The notes under the pieces: generated by a model
The model's input: the letters and a program-made list of their open reading frames with translations, nothing else
What the model was told of the DNA's origin: nothing
Databases searched by the model: none
Origin: Reichenbachiella faecimaris
GTDB taxonomy: Bacteria > Bacteroidota > Bacteroidia > Cytophagales > Cyclobacteriaceae
Reading direction: 5' to 3'
Assembly: GCF_900176375.1 (NCBI RefSeq)
Contig: NZ_FWYF01000001.1
Coordinates: 1,126,449 to 1,190,448, forward strand
Length of the DNA stretch: 64,000 bases
In this document: piece after piece, positions 17,806 through 26,738 of the stretch
How positions within the stretch are numbered: position 1 is the first letter of the stretch
Layout of the letters: every line of letters begins with the position of its first letter
Program-made: the position numbers and the translations under genes

Positions 17806-18186
17806 TTAGTTCGTTGATAATTGGGTTGAAGATTGTAGTGTTTCGAAGTCAGCCTTGTTGCCCCAAGCGTTTTGGATATAGTTGATGACTTCTACTGTCT
17901 CCTTTTTAGAAATAGAAATGGGCCACATCCCACCCGCATTGGGAGATCCATTTTCTATCAGATATCTGGTACGGGCAGTAAAGTCAGGTGTGATTTCTGT
18001 TCTTGTCAAGCTGGGATAGGTTCCGCCTAAACCTTTGCCGTCTGCACCATGACAACTCAAGCAATTAGCTATATATACTTCCTGGCCTCTGGCCCACTCC
18101 AATTGCTGCTCATCTGTCATTCGACTACAGGCACTGGATATAATCAGCGCCACAAGAAAGATTGCGTTCGTCAGTTTTGGTTTCAT
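17806..18186 (-). CDS. cytochrome c lipoprotein, electron acceptor of the hydroxylase
   Basis: A periplasmic class I cytochrome c of about 126 residues. The start at 18186 gives a lipoprotein signal ending in IISSACS; the frame extends to 18216 but adds nothing conserved. Heme attaches at [12 protein letters not shown], and a Met in GGMWPIS is the likely sixth ligand. As first gene of the operon with the 2Fe-2S and molybdopterin subunits, it most likely takes the electrons to the respiratory chain. This organisation is known for periplasmic IorAB-type and aldehyde-oxidising enzymes. Confidence 0.9.
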   Translation of the reverse strand: MKPKLTNAIFLVALIISSACSRMTDEQQLEWARGQEVYIANCLSCHGADGKGLGGTYPSLTRTEITPDFTARTRYLIENGSPNAGGMWPISISKKETVEVINYIQNAWGNKADFETLQSSTQLSTN

Positions 18187-18477
18187 GTTGAGTTCTTTTA
18201 AAAAAAGGTAACGCAAAATACAGACGAAGTAAAACCACTCCCTACGTACGACAGAATTAGGACGATCAATGACAGGTGGATAAATTAGGCTTCATAAGGT
18301 GGGAAATACTATATCTTCATTTTTTTGAAATGACGAACTAGCATAACATGATAGATTTTTTTAGTGATTCAAATAATTAGATCTGATGAAACTAAAAACC
18401 TTCTCTTGATAAATTATTCCCACACAAAGGAATTGTTGCAAAACAGCATTAATTTAAGGCTTTAACCCCTGTCAATA

Positions 18478-20262
18478 ATGAAATACTACGATCCGCAAAC
18501 GCTTTCCTTCCTTTTGTCTGACGTGCATCATCTGGATGAATTACTAAAATCAGAACGATATGCCGCCTATGACAAGGCCTCTATTGATTTACTGCTAGAT
18601 GCAGTCAAAGATTTTAGCGACACAGCCCTCTTTCCTTACATCCAGGAAATGGATGAAAAACCTTCAGTTTTCAAGAATGGCCGCGTTCACGTGCATGAGC
18701 AGTTTGGCCCCATATTGAAAAAAGCAGGAGAAATGGGCTTAGTCAGTGCTGCCATGAATGAAGAAGGCGGTGGTTTGCAAATGCCAATGCTCGTTGTCAA
18801 TGCGTTGTATTTCATCATGGAAGCCGCTAATAATCATGTGACGGGCTACTTGGGACTTACGGCTGGCGCAGCCAATGTGATTCTGACCTTCGGATCGGAA
18901 GCACTGAAGCAAAAATATGTGCCCAATATGCTCAGTATGCAGTGGGGCGGTACCATGTGCCTGACAGAGCCACAAGCTGGAAGTTCACTGTCTGACATTA
19001 CAGCTTCTGCCAAACCACTTGACAATGGTTCTTATTCCATCAAAGGGCAAAAGATATTTATCTCAGCTAGTGATCATCAATTTGCTGATAATTTCATCCA
19101 TTTGGTATTGGCGCGAATAGAAGGTGCACCCGCTGGTACCAAGGGCATTTCTCTGTTTGTGGTTCCACAGTATCACGTGAATGACGACGGCTCAAAAGGA
19201 GAGTACAACCACGTAGATGTGGTTGGTGAATTTGTGAAGTTGGGCCAAAGAGGTTATTGTACAAATCACCTGAGCTTTGGGGATGGTGGCGAGAGTGCTG
19301 GTTACCTCATTGGCGATGCCAACCATGGATTGAGTTATATGTTTCAATTGATGAATGAAGCTCGAATCGCCACAGGTCGAATGGGCACGGGTATTGCCTC
19401 CGCAGCCTATTATGCTTCTTTAGAGTATGCCAAGGAACGGCCACAAGGCCGAAAACTCCAAAGTTCTGGCAAGAAAGACCCAACAGCAGAACAAACACTC
19501 ATCATCAATCACCCTGATGTGAAGCGCATGCTCCTGCATCAAAAGGCAACAGTAGAAGGCTGTTTGAGTTTAGTATTACAATGTTCCTATTACTTGGACA
19601 AATACGCTACAACGTCTAGTGCTGAAAAAAACAAGTACCATCAACTCACAGAAATTCTCAATCCCGTGGCTAAAACTTACCCCTCTGAGGCTGGTAAAGA
19701 TGCCGTGGATACTGGTTTACAAATACTTGGTGGCTACGGCTACATGATGGATTTCATCCTCCAGCAATACCTAAGAGATATTAGAATCATTTCGATTTAT
19801 GAAGGTACGACGGGCATCCAATCACTCGACCTGCTGGGTAGAAAAGTGACAATGAATAAGGGTGAGGCCTTGCAGTTGCTGGCAAAAGAAATGGAAAATA
19901 CAATTTTGGCAGCAATGGAAAAAGAAGAATTAAAAGGTTACGCCATAACACTAGGAGAAAGCTCACAACTCATTCAATCCTGTTTAGGGCATTTGGTTCC
20001 TTTTGCTATGAAAGGCAATCACGAGAAATACCTCGCTGACGCCACCCTCTTTATGGATCTGTTCAGCACGATTGTGATCGGCTGGCAATGGTTAAAAATG
20101 GGTTTGGCGGCTTTGAATCAATCTGACGAAACTTTCAAAGCTGGCAAATTGAATACGTTGGACTATTTCTTCAAGTATGAAATGTCCAGATGCAAAGGAT
20201 TGCAAAAAACCATTTGTAGTGATTCAGAAGTGACAATCAATATGGGTGAGGAGATGTTTTGA
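18478..20262 (+). CDS. acyl-CoA dehydrogenase (long form, DmdC-like)
   Basis: An FAD-dependent flavoprotein that introduces the alpha-beta double bond in acyl-CoA, in the cytoplasm. At 594 residues it belongs to the long form with extra N- and C-terminal segments, as in 3-methylmercaptopropionyl-CoA dehydrogenase. Marks are MCLTEPQAGSSLSDI, the central GQKIFISASDHQF, NEARIATGRMGTGIAS and IYEGTTGIQSLDLLG with the catalytic base Glu at about residue 442. It stands alone, so the substrate is unclear. The DMSP-type substrate is only one possibility, since this long form is widespread. Confidence 0.9.
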   Translation: MKYYDPQTLSFLLSDVHHLDELLKSERYAAYDKASIDLLLDAVKDFSDTALFPYIQEMDEKPSVFKNGRVHVHEQFGPILKKAGEMGLVSAAMNEEGGGLQMPMLVVNALYFIMEAANNHVTGYLGLTAGAANVILTFGSEALKQKYVPNMLSMQWGGTMCLTEPQAGSSLSDITASAKPLDNGSYSIKGQKIFISASDHQFADNFIHLVLARIEGAPAGTKGISLFVVPQYHVNDDGSKGEYNHVDVVGEFVKLGQRGYCTNHLSFGDGGESAGYLIGDANHGLSYMFQLMNEARIATGRMGTGIASAAYYASLEYAKERPQGRKLQSSGKKDPTAEQTLIINHPDVKRMLLHQKATVEGCLSLVLQCSYYLDKYATTSSAEKNKYHQLTEILNPVAKTYPSEAGKDAVDTGLQILGGYGYMMDFILQQYLRDIRIISIYEGTTGIQSLDLLGRKVTMNKGEALQLLAKEMENTILAAMEKEELKGYAITLGESSQLIQSCLGHLVPFAMKGNHEKYLADATLFMDLFSTIVIGWQWLKMGLAALNQSDETFKAGKLNTLDYFFKYEMSRCKGLQKTICSDSEVTINMGEEMF

Positions 20263-20293
20263 TAATCAACCAAAAGCAATATTTAATAAAAAG

Positions 20294-20399
20294 TGTCATT
20301 TCGACTTTACAGAGAAATCCTCTTTGCTAACCCTTCTGCATTTTCCTTGTAGGCGGTTGATCGACTGACAAGATATCTTCATTGCATTACGATATGACA
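20294..20399. repeat. degenerate inverted repeat of the TGTCATTTCGA type
   Basis: The intergenic stretch begins with TGTCATTTCGAC and ends with TACGATATGACA, which match at 9 of 12 positions when one is reverse-complemented. AGAGAAATCCTC lies inside. Sequences with TGTCATTTCGA and GAGAAATC recur as intergenic repeats in Bacteroidota genomes (general knowledge). This copy is single in the window and degenerate. Confidence 0.35.
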
Positions 20400-20414
20400 G
20401 TTCTCTAAGCAATG

Positions 20415-21071
20415 TCACCCCACCCGCTTCAGATGATACTGGATGTCCATTTCTTTATTGAGTAGTCGTAGTTCTTTGCCCCAAAACCAAACATCCCAAT
20501 GGGTATCATCTCTTTCGAAAATCACCTTGTGATGACGGGTATTGATGACAGATTGGCCTTGATCTCGAATACCAGTAGTATCTGAAATGATATAACTGCC
20601 AGTATCATCAATGGTCATGAAAGTTGTTGGTATTTTCTCTGGAATACCATCTTTCATCATGAGAAACATCTCCCACTTACCAACCACTTGTTTTTCAAAT
20701 TCGGTAAATGCAGGAATTTGCTCTACCTTCATGAATTTTAGTTCTATTCTCCTATTCATTTCATCCCTCCCAGCCAACAGCAGATGGTCTTTTACTCGCT
20801 GCGCTTTCCAAGGCGAATTAAACCAGCCTTTTGTATCTGCGCCTTGAAAATAAATCTTGGTTTCCCCCAACTGATACACTCCACTCATATCCCCGGTCGT
20901 TCGTGAAACAGAATAGCTTCCATTAGAGTGAATTTGTAAATACGTGGCGTCATCTGACACCACCATTTTATCTCTTAGCGCAGTTTCTAGTTCCCAAAGG
21001 CCTACCAAGTCTTCTTTTTGTAGAGGTTGGCAAGCAACTAAAATTATAAAGGCTAGGCTAAAATTCTTCAT
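20415..21071 (-). CDS. lipoprotein with two lipocalin-like repeats, unknown function
   Basis: A 218-residue predicted lipoprotein (short signal ending in IILVAC). Two similar halves each begin with a tryptophan motif, LVGLWELETALRDK near residue 22 and VVGKWEMFLMMKDG near residue 134. Each continues with GSYSVSRTTG or GSYIISDTTG, so an internal duplication of a small beta-barrel-like domain is likely. No catalytic residues are apparent and no close family is recognised. It stands alone. Confidence 0.65.
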   Translation of the reverse strand: MKNFSLAFIILVACQPLQKEDLVGLWELETALRDKMVVSDDATYLQIHSNGSYSVSRTTGDMSGVYQLGETKIYFQGADTKGWFNSPWKAQRVKDHLLLAGRDEMNRRIELKFMKVEQIPAFTEFEKQVVGKWEMFLMMKDGIPEKIPTTFMTIDDTGSYIISDTTGIRDQGQSVINTRHHKVIFERDDTHWDVWFWGKELRLLNKEMDIQYHLKRVG

Positions 21072-21452
21072 CTCATTAATAAGCTCAAGATTCTAAACTA
21101 AACATTATGTAGGACACTTTGATTGATGGTTGGAATAATTAACGCAATGACTGTCACGGATCGCATAGTCAGACGATTGGGGTTTTGATCAACCCATAGG
21201 TCCGCAGTCCAGGCAATCTGCTCCTTCTGACAAGATGCTAGCCCTACGCCTACAGATTATCCGAATACTCCTTCATTATATCAGGTAATGACGCTGTTTT
21301 ATTTTCTGTCGCATTAGGTCATTCCGAAAAGACTTGATTGTACTTTCAGGAATTGTCTCCCACATCAATCTTTAAAAACCCATACCCTGCGCAACCTTTT
21401 GGAATCAATATTTATTTTTGGTTTATAATATAAACTAGTTTATATTCATGCT
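21072..21452. other. gene-free 381-nt stretch with a GC-richer core
   Basis: No supported gene is seen. The part around 21150-21270 is visibly richer in G and C than its flanks and includes short self-complementary segments (a TTGATCAA palindrome inside GGTTTTGATCAACC, GGC...GCC and ATCT...AGAT pairs). A structured RNA or a decayed gene are both possible. The last 30 nt hold the operator palindrome of the next gene. Confidence 0.4.
21427..21446. promoter_or_regulatory. 20-bp perfect palindromic operator
   Basis: AATATAAACTAGTTTATATT is a perfect palindrome ending 6 nt before the ATG at 21453. It lies directly in front of an operon whose second gene encodes a winged-helix regulator, so it is the likely autoregulatory binding site. 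The regulator assignment is inferred. Confidence 0.7.
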
Positions 21453-22022
21453 ATGAAAGAAGAACTATCACATACAGAAAGTCTAAAAATCATTAACGAG
21501 ATGATTTCAGCAGCGAAAAACAACTATGAACAAAGCGGAAGTTTTTACTTCTTGTTGTGGGGATGGGTGGTGATGACCGCCAACCTTGGACATTATATCC
21601 TTGAAAAATTCACTTCATTTGAATATCCATTTATTTTCTGGACATTGACTTTGCCCGCAGCTATAGTGGCCGCCTGGTATGGTTCGCGCCAGAAAAGCAA
21701 GACCAACATAAAAACCCACTTTTCACGACTTTATGGAGAGGTTTGGGTCGCCATGGGAATATGTATGGTGCTTTCTCTCCTGTTTATGTCCAAGATCAAT
21801 TTTAATCACTCGGCCATTATCATGATGCTGGCAGGAGCTGGCACCTACTTGTCTGGACAAATGCTAAAATTCAGACCGCTCATTTTAGGGGCATTTGCGC
21901 TTTGGCTGGCTGCCATTATTTGCTTCAGTCTACCCATGACAGATCAATACCTGGTAGGTGCGATAGGCATATTGGCCGGGTACCTAATCCCAGGATATCT
22001 ACTGAAATCCGCAGAAAAATGA
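21453..22022 (+). CDS. four- to six-TM membrane protein of unknown function
   Basis: A 189-residue integral membrane protein. A short soluble N-terminal helix (LKIINEMISAAKNNYEQSG) precedes about six hydrophobic segments from residue 29 onward. There is no transporter signature. It overlaps the following winged-helix regulator by an ATGA junction, and both sit behind a perfect palindrome. Membrane protein and small winged-helix regulator pairs of this type recur in Bacteroidota. The membrane protein may sense a signal for, or sequester, the regulator (inference). Confidence 0.75.
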   Translation: MKEELSHTESLKIINEMISAAKNNYEQSGSFYFLLWGWVVMTANLGHYILEKFTSFEYPFIFWTLTLPAAIVAAWYGSRQKSKTNIKTHFSRLYGEVWVAMGICMVLSLLFMSKINFNHSAIIMMLAGAGTYLSGQMLKFRPLILGAFALWLAAIICFSLPMTDQYLVGAIGILAGYLIPGYLLKSAEK

Positions 22023-22306
22023 AAGGGTTCAGTCCACTCGATCCGCTATTGCATTCTCAACTCAGACTGGCAGTGATGAGCTTGCTCATCAGTCTGGAAT
22101 CTGCTGATTTTACTTTTATCAAGGAAAAAACAGGTGCCACAGCAGGCAATCTCAGCGTGCAGATCGACAAACTTTCTACTGCAGGATACATCACAGTGGC
22201 TAAGAGTTTTAAAGGAAAGAAGCCCCTAACTACTTGTAAGATTTCCAAAGCAGGCATTTCAGCTTTTGAAGCCTATGTGCAGGCACTAAAAAATTATATA
22301 GAATAA
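22019..22306 (+). CDS. small winged-helix transcriptional regulator
   Basis: A DNA-binding protein of 95 residues made almost entirely of one MarR/ArsR-like winged helix (HTH_27 type). Marks are FSPLDPLLHSQLRLAVMSLL, the recognition region TGATAGNLSVQIDKLSTAGY and a wing with KGKKPLTTCKISKAG. The start is the ATG at 22019, overlapping the stop of the upstream membrane-protein gene by 4 nt; a longer open frame upstream is only that gene's shadow. It probably binds the palindrome at 21427-21446 and controls the group, including the secreted protein that follows. Confidence 0.88.
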   Translation: MKGFSPLDPLLHSQLRLAVMSLLISLESADFTFIKEKTGATAGNLSVQIDKLSTAGYITVAKSFKGKKPLTTCKISKAGISAFEAYVQALKNYIE

Positions 22307-22323
22307 CCATAAACACCAAAATC

Positions 22324-22857
22324 ATGAAAATTAAAACCTTAGTTCTCGCCCTTAGTCTATTGCCATTAGGTTTGGTAGCTCAACCTGATTTCTCAGAATT
22401 AGCCAAACAGAAGATTGCCGCGCTCGATATGATGATCGGCACCTGGGAAGGCACTGGCTACATGAATACTCCAGCTGGTAAAGAATCCTCCAAAGTCAAA
22501 GAGAATCTTCAATACCAACTAGACGGCACGGTTATCATGGCTGAAGGTCGTGGTACTAAAATCATGGGAGACGGAAGCGAAAAAGTTGTTCACAATGCTC
22601 TTGGGATTATTTCCTTCAATCCATTCACTCAGCAGTATCAAATGAATTCGTTTATTGCCAAAGGCATGAGTACCCAAGCCAAACTGGAAATCAAGGACGC
22701 CAACAGCGTGGTTTGGTGGATTGAGGCAGGGCCTGCTACTATGCGTTATTCATTAACCATCAAGGATGATGAATGGATAGAAATCGGCGAACGCTCCATG
22801 GACAAAGGTGAAAATTGGCAGCAGTTTTTTGAGATGAAGTTGAAAAAGGTAAGTTAA
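22324..22857 (+). CDS. secreted DUF1579-like lipocalin-type protein
   Basis: A 177-residue product with a signal peptide (LVLALSLLPLGLVAQ). The mature part is a single DUF1579-like beta-barrel domain with LDMMIGTWEGTGYMN near residue 35 and ERSMDKGENWQQFFEMKLKK near the C-terminus. Ligand and activity are unknown. It lies 17 nt after the regulator gene and is probably in the same transcript as the membrane protein and regulator. Confidence 0.8.
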   Translation: MKIKTLVLALSLLPLGLVAQPDFSELAKQKIAALDMMIGTWEGTGYMNTPAGKESSKVKENLQYQLDGTVIMAEGRGTKIMGDGSEKVVHNALGIISFNPFTQQYQMNSFIAKGMSTQAKLEIKDANSVVWWIEAGPATMRYSLTIKDDEWIEIGERSMDKGENWQQFFEMKLKKVS

Positions 22858-22866
22858 TCCTATCAA

Positions 22867-22900
22867 TTCATAGGTCAGGGTTTGAACCCTGACCTATGAA
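22867..22900. terminator. bidirectional hairpin between convergent genes
   Basis: A perfect 16-bp stem (22867-22882 with 22885-22900) around TG; a physical loop of at least 4 nt opens the top. It sits between the DUF1579-like gene and the leftward glucosidase gene. No strong T-tract follows, so termination is inferred from position. Confidence 0.65.
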
Positions 22901-22943
22901 ATAACCAACATATACTGGCGCGTTTGCAACGCTTGCCTCATTC

Positions 22944-24305
22944 TTATACCACCAAATTCCTCACCTTAGCCGACTGCAAGAATCGTTTGTACCAATGTCC
23001 AGAATCCTTGATGATTCGCTCTTGCGTATCGAAGTCAGTATGGATAAGGCCAAAACGTTGAGTATAGCCCTCTGCCCATTCAAAATTGTCAAGCAGTGTC
23101 CACAGAAAGTAGCCAGTTACATTCACTCCCTCACGCTGCGCTTTTAACACCTGATGGAGATATTGCTGGATGAACTGCACTCTATCCAAATCTTTTATCC
23201 GTCCTTCAACAACTGTTTCAGGAAAAGCTACTCCATTTTCTGTGACGATGAGTTCCTTTACTCCTTCGTAAGCATCAAACTTCTTGAGTACATTGTAGAT
23301 TGATTTGGGGTACACTTCCCAATTCATGGTAGTCAACGGGACATTACGCTCATCAGCATTCACAATCTGACCCTTCATGTATGGAATCATCCAATTGGAT
23401 TTCACAACCTCTCTGGTATAATTCTGCACACCAATAAAATCAAAATCAAAATGCATGCGACTTTCGTCGTGTGGCATCATGTATTTTTCTACTCGTTTGG
23501 CGATTGGCAAATCGTCTAATGGATATCCCAAACCAAGTGCTGGCTCTATAAACAAACGATTGAGCAAGGCATCAAAACGATTGGCCGCTGCTACATCTTT
23601 TTCATCATTGGTCATAGGGTCGATATGCGAACAAGAAAAGGTGGTACCGATTTTAGCGTCCTCCAATTCGTTTCTCAAAATTCGAGCACCCAAACTCTGA
23701 CAAAGTGTGGCATGGTGCATCGCCGACAAAAAATTGCTCATACCCTTTCTACCTGGCGCGTGATAGCCCAAGAAATACCCCGCTCCTGTAAATACCATAG
23801 GCTCATTAAGGATCATCCAATTGACTACTCTATCTCCAAAGCTTCTAGCGCACAGTGTGGTAAACTCTTCAAACCAATTCAATATTTCACGATTGGTCCA
23901 GCCCCCTTGATCCTCCAGAGCCTGAGGCAAATCCCAGTGATACAAAGTGACCCAAGGGGTGATATTTCTTTCCAGACAGCCATCAATCAATCGGTTATAA
24001 AAATCAATGCCTTTCTGATTTACCTCGCCTATACCATTCGGTAAAATCCGAGACCAGGCAATAGAAAATCTATAATTTGGAATGTGCAATTCCCTGATTA
24101 TATCAAGATCTTTTTCGAAATGTTCATAGAAATTGCAGCCGACATCCGCATGTGAACCGTCCTTAATCTTCGAACTGTTTTGCACAAATTTATCCCAAAT
24201 GGATACCCCTTTGCCATGTATATTGTGTGCTCCTTCGATTTGGTACGCGGCGGTAGAGACTCCCCATTGAAAGTCCTCGCCAAAATCAAACTTAGAATAT
24301 CCCAC
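22944..24305 (-). CDS. GH1 beta-glucosidase
   Basis: A retaining glycoside hydrolase, cytoplasmic (no signal peptide), 453 residues as usual for family 1. Marks: the N-terminal FQWGVSTAAYQIEGAHNIHG, TLYHWDLPQALEDQGGW, the acid/base motif LNEPMVF, the nucleophile motif IVTENGV (Glu about 356) and a C-terminal LWTLLDNFEWAEGYTQRFG. It is the third gene of an operon with a glycosyltransferase (3-nt gap) and a metallophosphoesterase. This suggests a role on an intracellular glycolipid or glucoside intermediate rather than in scavenging, though that is inference. Confidence 0.95.
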   Translation of the reverse strand: MGYSKFDFGEDFQWGVSTAAYQIEGAHNIHGKGVSIWDKFVQNSSKIKDGSHADVGCNFYEHFEKDLDIIRELHIPNYRFSIAWSRILPNGIGEVNQKGIDFYNRLIDGCLERNITPWVTLYHWDLPQALEDQGGWTNREILNWFEEFTTLCARSFGDRVVNWMILNEPMVFTGAGYFLGYHAPGRKGMSNFLSAMHHATLCQSLGARILRNELEDAKIGTTFSCSHIDPMTNDEKDVAAANRFDALLNRLFIEPALGLGYPLDDLPIAKRVEKYMMPHDESRMHFDFDFIGVQNYTREVVKSNWMIPYMKGQIVNADERNVPLTTMNWEVYPKSIYNVLKKFDAYEGVKELIVTENGVAFPETVVEGRIKDLDRVQFIQQYLHQVLKAQREGVNVTGYFLWTLLDNFEWAEGYTQRFGLIHTDFDTQERIIKDSGHWYKRFLQSAKVRNLVV

Positions 24306-24308
24306 TCG

Positions 24309-25361
24309 TTATGATAATTTCAATTTTAAAAAAGAGAAAAAGCTGGATTTGGTGATCGCTGGTGCCAGCTGTGATTGGATGTGCTCTTCCAATACTTTGT
24401 CCACGATGAACTGAGTTTCATCCGGAAAGTGAATCGACACATGCTGATCCGATTTCACCCACTTCCGAATGTTTTTTACATTTTTCTTATTGAGCTTTTT
24501 CACGACAGGCACGCCCAGGTCTTTCAAGCCTTCTGCATTAAAGTGCTGCTCATATTGACGCTTCATTGGGATTACCAACAGTTTCTTACTAAGGTAGAGT
24601 GCCTCTGCTGGCGTCTCAAAACCAGCACCACAAAGCACGCCCGTAGCTGACGCCATGCTCCTACCAAATTTCTCTGCGTCTATAGGTTCTATTTTTACAT
24701 TGCCTACATTATAGGCCGTTTTAGTGTGTTTGGAAAATACTTGCCATTCGGCTCGTTTCACCTGAGACAAAAATTTGATGAGCTTATTATCTCCATAGGC
24801 AGGTAGGTAAACTGTATAATGCCCTTCGTCAGACATTTCCTGCTCACGAATCTCTGTTCGAATAATTGGCGTAAAAATCTGATCGTCATATTTCTTGAAA
24901 TGAAAACTGTAGTAGCTATTGCATGGGGCGTAGAATTTAAGCACAGCCCAACCCATGGGATCACTATGAGAAGGTACTGGTACCTTCTTAGAGCGCAAAG
25001 CACTTTGGTGGCTTAAGCCAATGCATTTTACACCCTTTAATCGGCAAGCCCAGGCCGAAATAGGCTCGAAGTCGTTGATCACCAAGTCGTAGTCTTTTAC
25101 AGGACAGTTTTTGATTTCATTCCAAACACGTCTTACCCGATTGGCTTTGTAAGTGGCTAGCATATCCACGCCTCCGCCTTTACCAAAAATGAAACTGAGG
25201 CCTTTGTAGGCGTACTTTACCGGAAAGGGCAAGTCGATATCAGCCTGTACACCACTGATCAGTATATCTACATGTGCCCGTTTCATCAAAGCAGGAATTA
25301 CGTCTTTGGCACGGCTCAAGTGGCCATTACCTGTTCCTTGTATCGCGTAAAGTATTTTCAT
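24309..25361 (-). CDS. MJ1255/VC2487-type glycosyltransferase
   Basis: A GT-B-fold glycosyltransferase of 350 residues. The N-terminus MKILYAIQGTGNGHLSRA carries the glycine-rich donor/acceptor loop of the MurG-like MJ1255 group, and the C-terminal domain has GVLCGAGFETPAEALYLSKK with the sugar-nucleotide-binding Glu. It probably transfers a sugar to a lipid or small acceptor at the inner face of the membrane. It lies between a UDP-diacylglucosamine-hydrolase-like gene and a beta-glucosidase, pointing to lipid or glycolipid work. Confidence 0.88.
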   Translation of the reverse strand: MKILYAIQGTGNGHLSRAKDVIPALMKRAHVDILISGVQADIDLPFPVKYAYKGLSFIFGKGGGVDMLATYKANRVRRVWNEIKNCPVKDYDLVINDFEPISAWACRLKGVKCIGLSHQSALRSKKVPVPSHSDPMGWAVLKFYAPCNSYYSFHFKKYDDQIFTPIIRTEIREQEMSDEGHYTVYLPAYGDNKLIKFLSQVKRAEWQVFSKHTKTAYNVGNVKIEPIDAEKFGRSMASATGVLCGAGFETPAEALYLSKKLLVIPMKRQYEQHFNAEGLKDLGVPVVKKLNKKNVKNIRKWVKSDQHVSIHFPDETQFIVDKVLEEHIQSQLAPAITKSSFFSFLKLKLS

Positions 25362-25372
25362 GATCTGATTGA

Positions 25373-26254
25373 TTAATTTTTAGGTGCTACAATGAGCATT
25401 TCCTGAAGCATCTTACCATAGAGTTCTTTTGGAGAAAAGTCTGAGTGATAGTCTGCTTCATATATTTCTTCTGACTGGGTTTCGATTTTCTCAAATTCCT
25501 CATCCGTGTATTTGTAGATCGACCACTCTCCCTTTTTGTATTCCAAGGCGGACAGATTCTCAATCCAATCCCCAGAATTCAAATATGTCACACGGCCGTG
25601 TTCCGTTTCGTATTCCTTGATTTCAGGATGGTGAATATGTCCACACATCACGTATTTGTATCCATTTTCAGCGGCTATAGTTGTCGCCGTTTCTTCAAAC
25701 TTATTGATGAATTTCACAGCGCCTTTTACACTATTTTTCACTTTTTTGGACAAAGAGATTCTACCCTTTCCAAAAAACTCGCTGATCGTATTGACCACTT
25801 GATTGATCAGGATCAACGTATCATATCCAATCGCGCCGAGTTTGGTCAGCCAGCGGGAATGCTGCATAGTCACGTCGAACACGTCGCCATGAAATACCCA
25901 TACCTTTTCGCCTTCCAACTCCAATACTAGCTTGTTTTGCAATCGAAACGAACCCACTTTGAATCCTTCAAACTTGCGGAGCATTTCATCATGGTTGCCT
26001 GTGATGTAATGCATTTTTACACCTTTCGACATCCATTTGAATAGGTGGCTCACCACTTTCATGTGGCTCTTGGGCCAATAGCGCTTGCTGAATTGCCAGA
26101 TGTCTATGATGTCACCATTGAGGATAACCTGCTTGGGAGAGACACTACGCAGATAGTTGAGCAGCTCCTTGGCGCGACAGCCATAGGTACCTAAGTGGAT
26201 ATCCGATAGCACCAGAATATCTACTTTTCTTTTTCGAGGCTTGCTGCTCTTCAT
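25373..26254 (-). CDS. LpxH-like metallophosphoesterase
   Basis: A calcineurin-type phosphoesterase of 293 residues related to UDP-2,3-diacylglucosamine diphosphatase. The metal-ligand motifs are in order: LSDIHLGTYG, LNGDIIDIWQF, TGNHDEML, FHGDVFDV and CGHIHHPE. The C-terminus is longer than in classical LpxH, as in LpxH2-like proteins, so it may act on another pyrophosphate or phospholipid substrate. First gene of the operon; the glycosyltransferase begins 11 nt later. Confidence 0.88.
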   Translation of the reverse strand: MKSSKPRKRKVDILVLSDIHLGTYGCRAKELLNYLRSVSPKQVILNGDIIDIWQFSKRYWPKSHMKVVSHLFKWMSKGVKMHYITGNHDEMLRKFEGFKVGSFRLQNKLVLELEGEKVWVFHGDVFDVTMQHSRWLTKLGAIGYDTLILINQVVNTISEFFGKGRISLSKKVKNSVKGAVKFINKFEETATTIAAENGYKYVMCGHIHHPEIKEYETEHGRVTYLNSGDWIENLSALEYKKGEWSIYKYTDEEFEKIETQSEEIYEADYHSDFSPKELYGKMLQEMLIVAPKN

Positions 26255-26738
26255 TTGGTTTTGAATGGAGAGTGTAATGGTCTAATTAAGTTTAGAAGGA
26301 GGTTTAGGGTCAGCACCTCTACGAAATGCTGCATCGCGTTAAAAACTCTTGTCTTTGGTCTTTTAAAATTGAAAGACAGCTTGGGATTGGACAAGGACAG
26401 GCTCGGTTTTAGTTGTGTTGTGATCATCATCTGCTTTTTGCAAATAAAGCCTATGGGTATTATCTACTGATTGTCAGAGGACTAACCTTTTATTAAGTAT
26501 TTGAGGTCTGTATTATCGTAATTTTACGAAACAAGGGCCTATTATTAAGAGATGAGCACGTTATTGTCTGGTTTATTTAGGTAATCCCTTTCGGATAATC
26601 AAGGGCAGCAACTCTTTCCTCTGGTAGATCACGCGAATTGAAACCCAGTGATGAAGACCATTCATAAGATTTAAACCACAATTCCTGAAACCAAATCTGT
26701 GGTTCTTACGATTAGAACAGGAGTACAACTGCGAACTT
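26255..26738. other. gene-free 484-nt stretch between divergent genes
   Basis: Short frames here lack coding character. A 7-bp inverted repeat (AACCACA ... TGTGGTT, about 26675-26705) and a CCCTT...AAGGG pair (about 26586-26611) are visible. The stretch probably holds promoters for the leftward glycolipid operon and the rightward DinB operon. No repeat or RNA gene is recognised. Confidence 0.5.
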
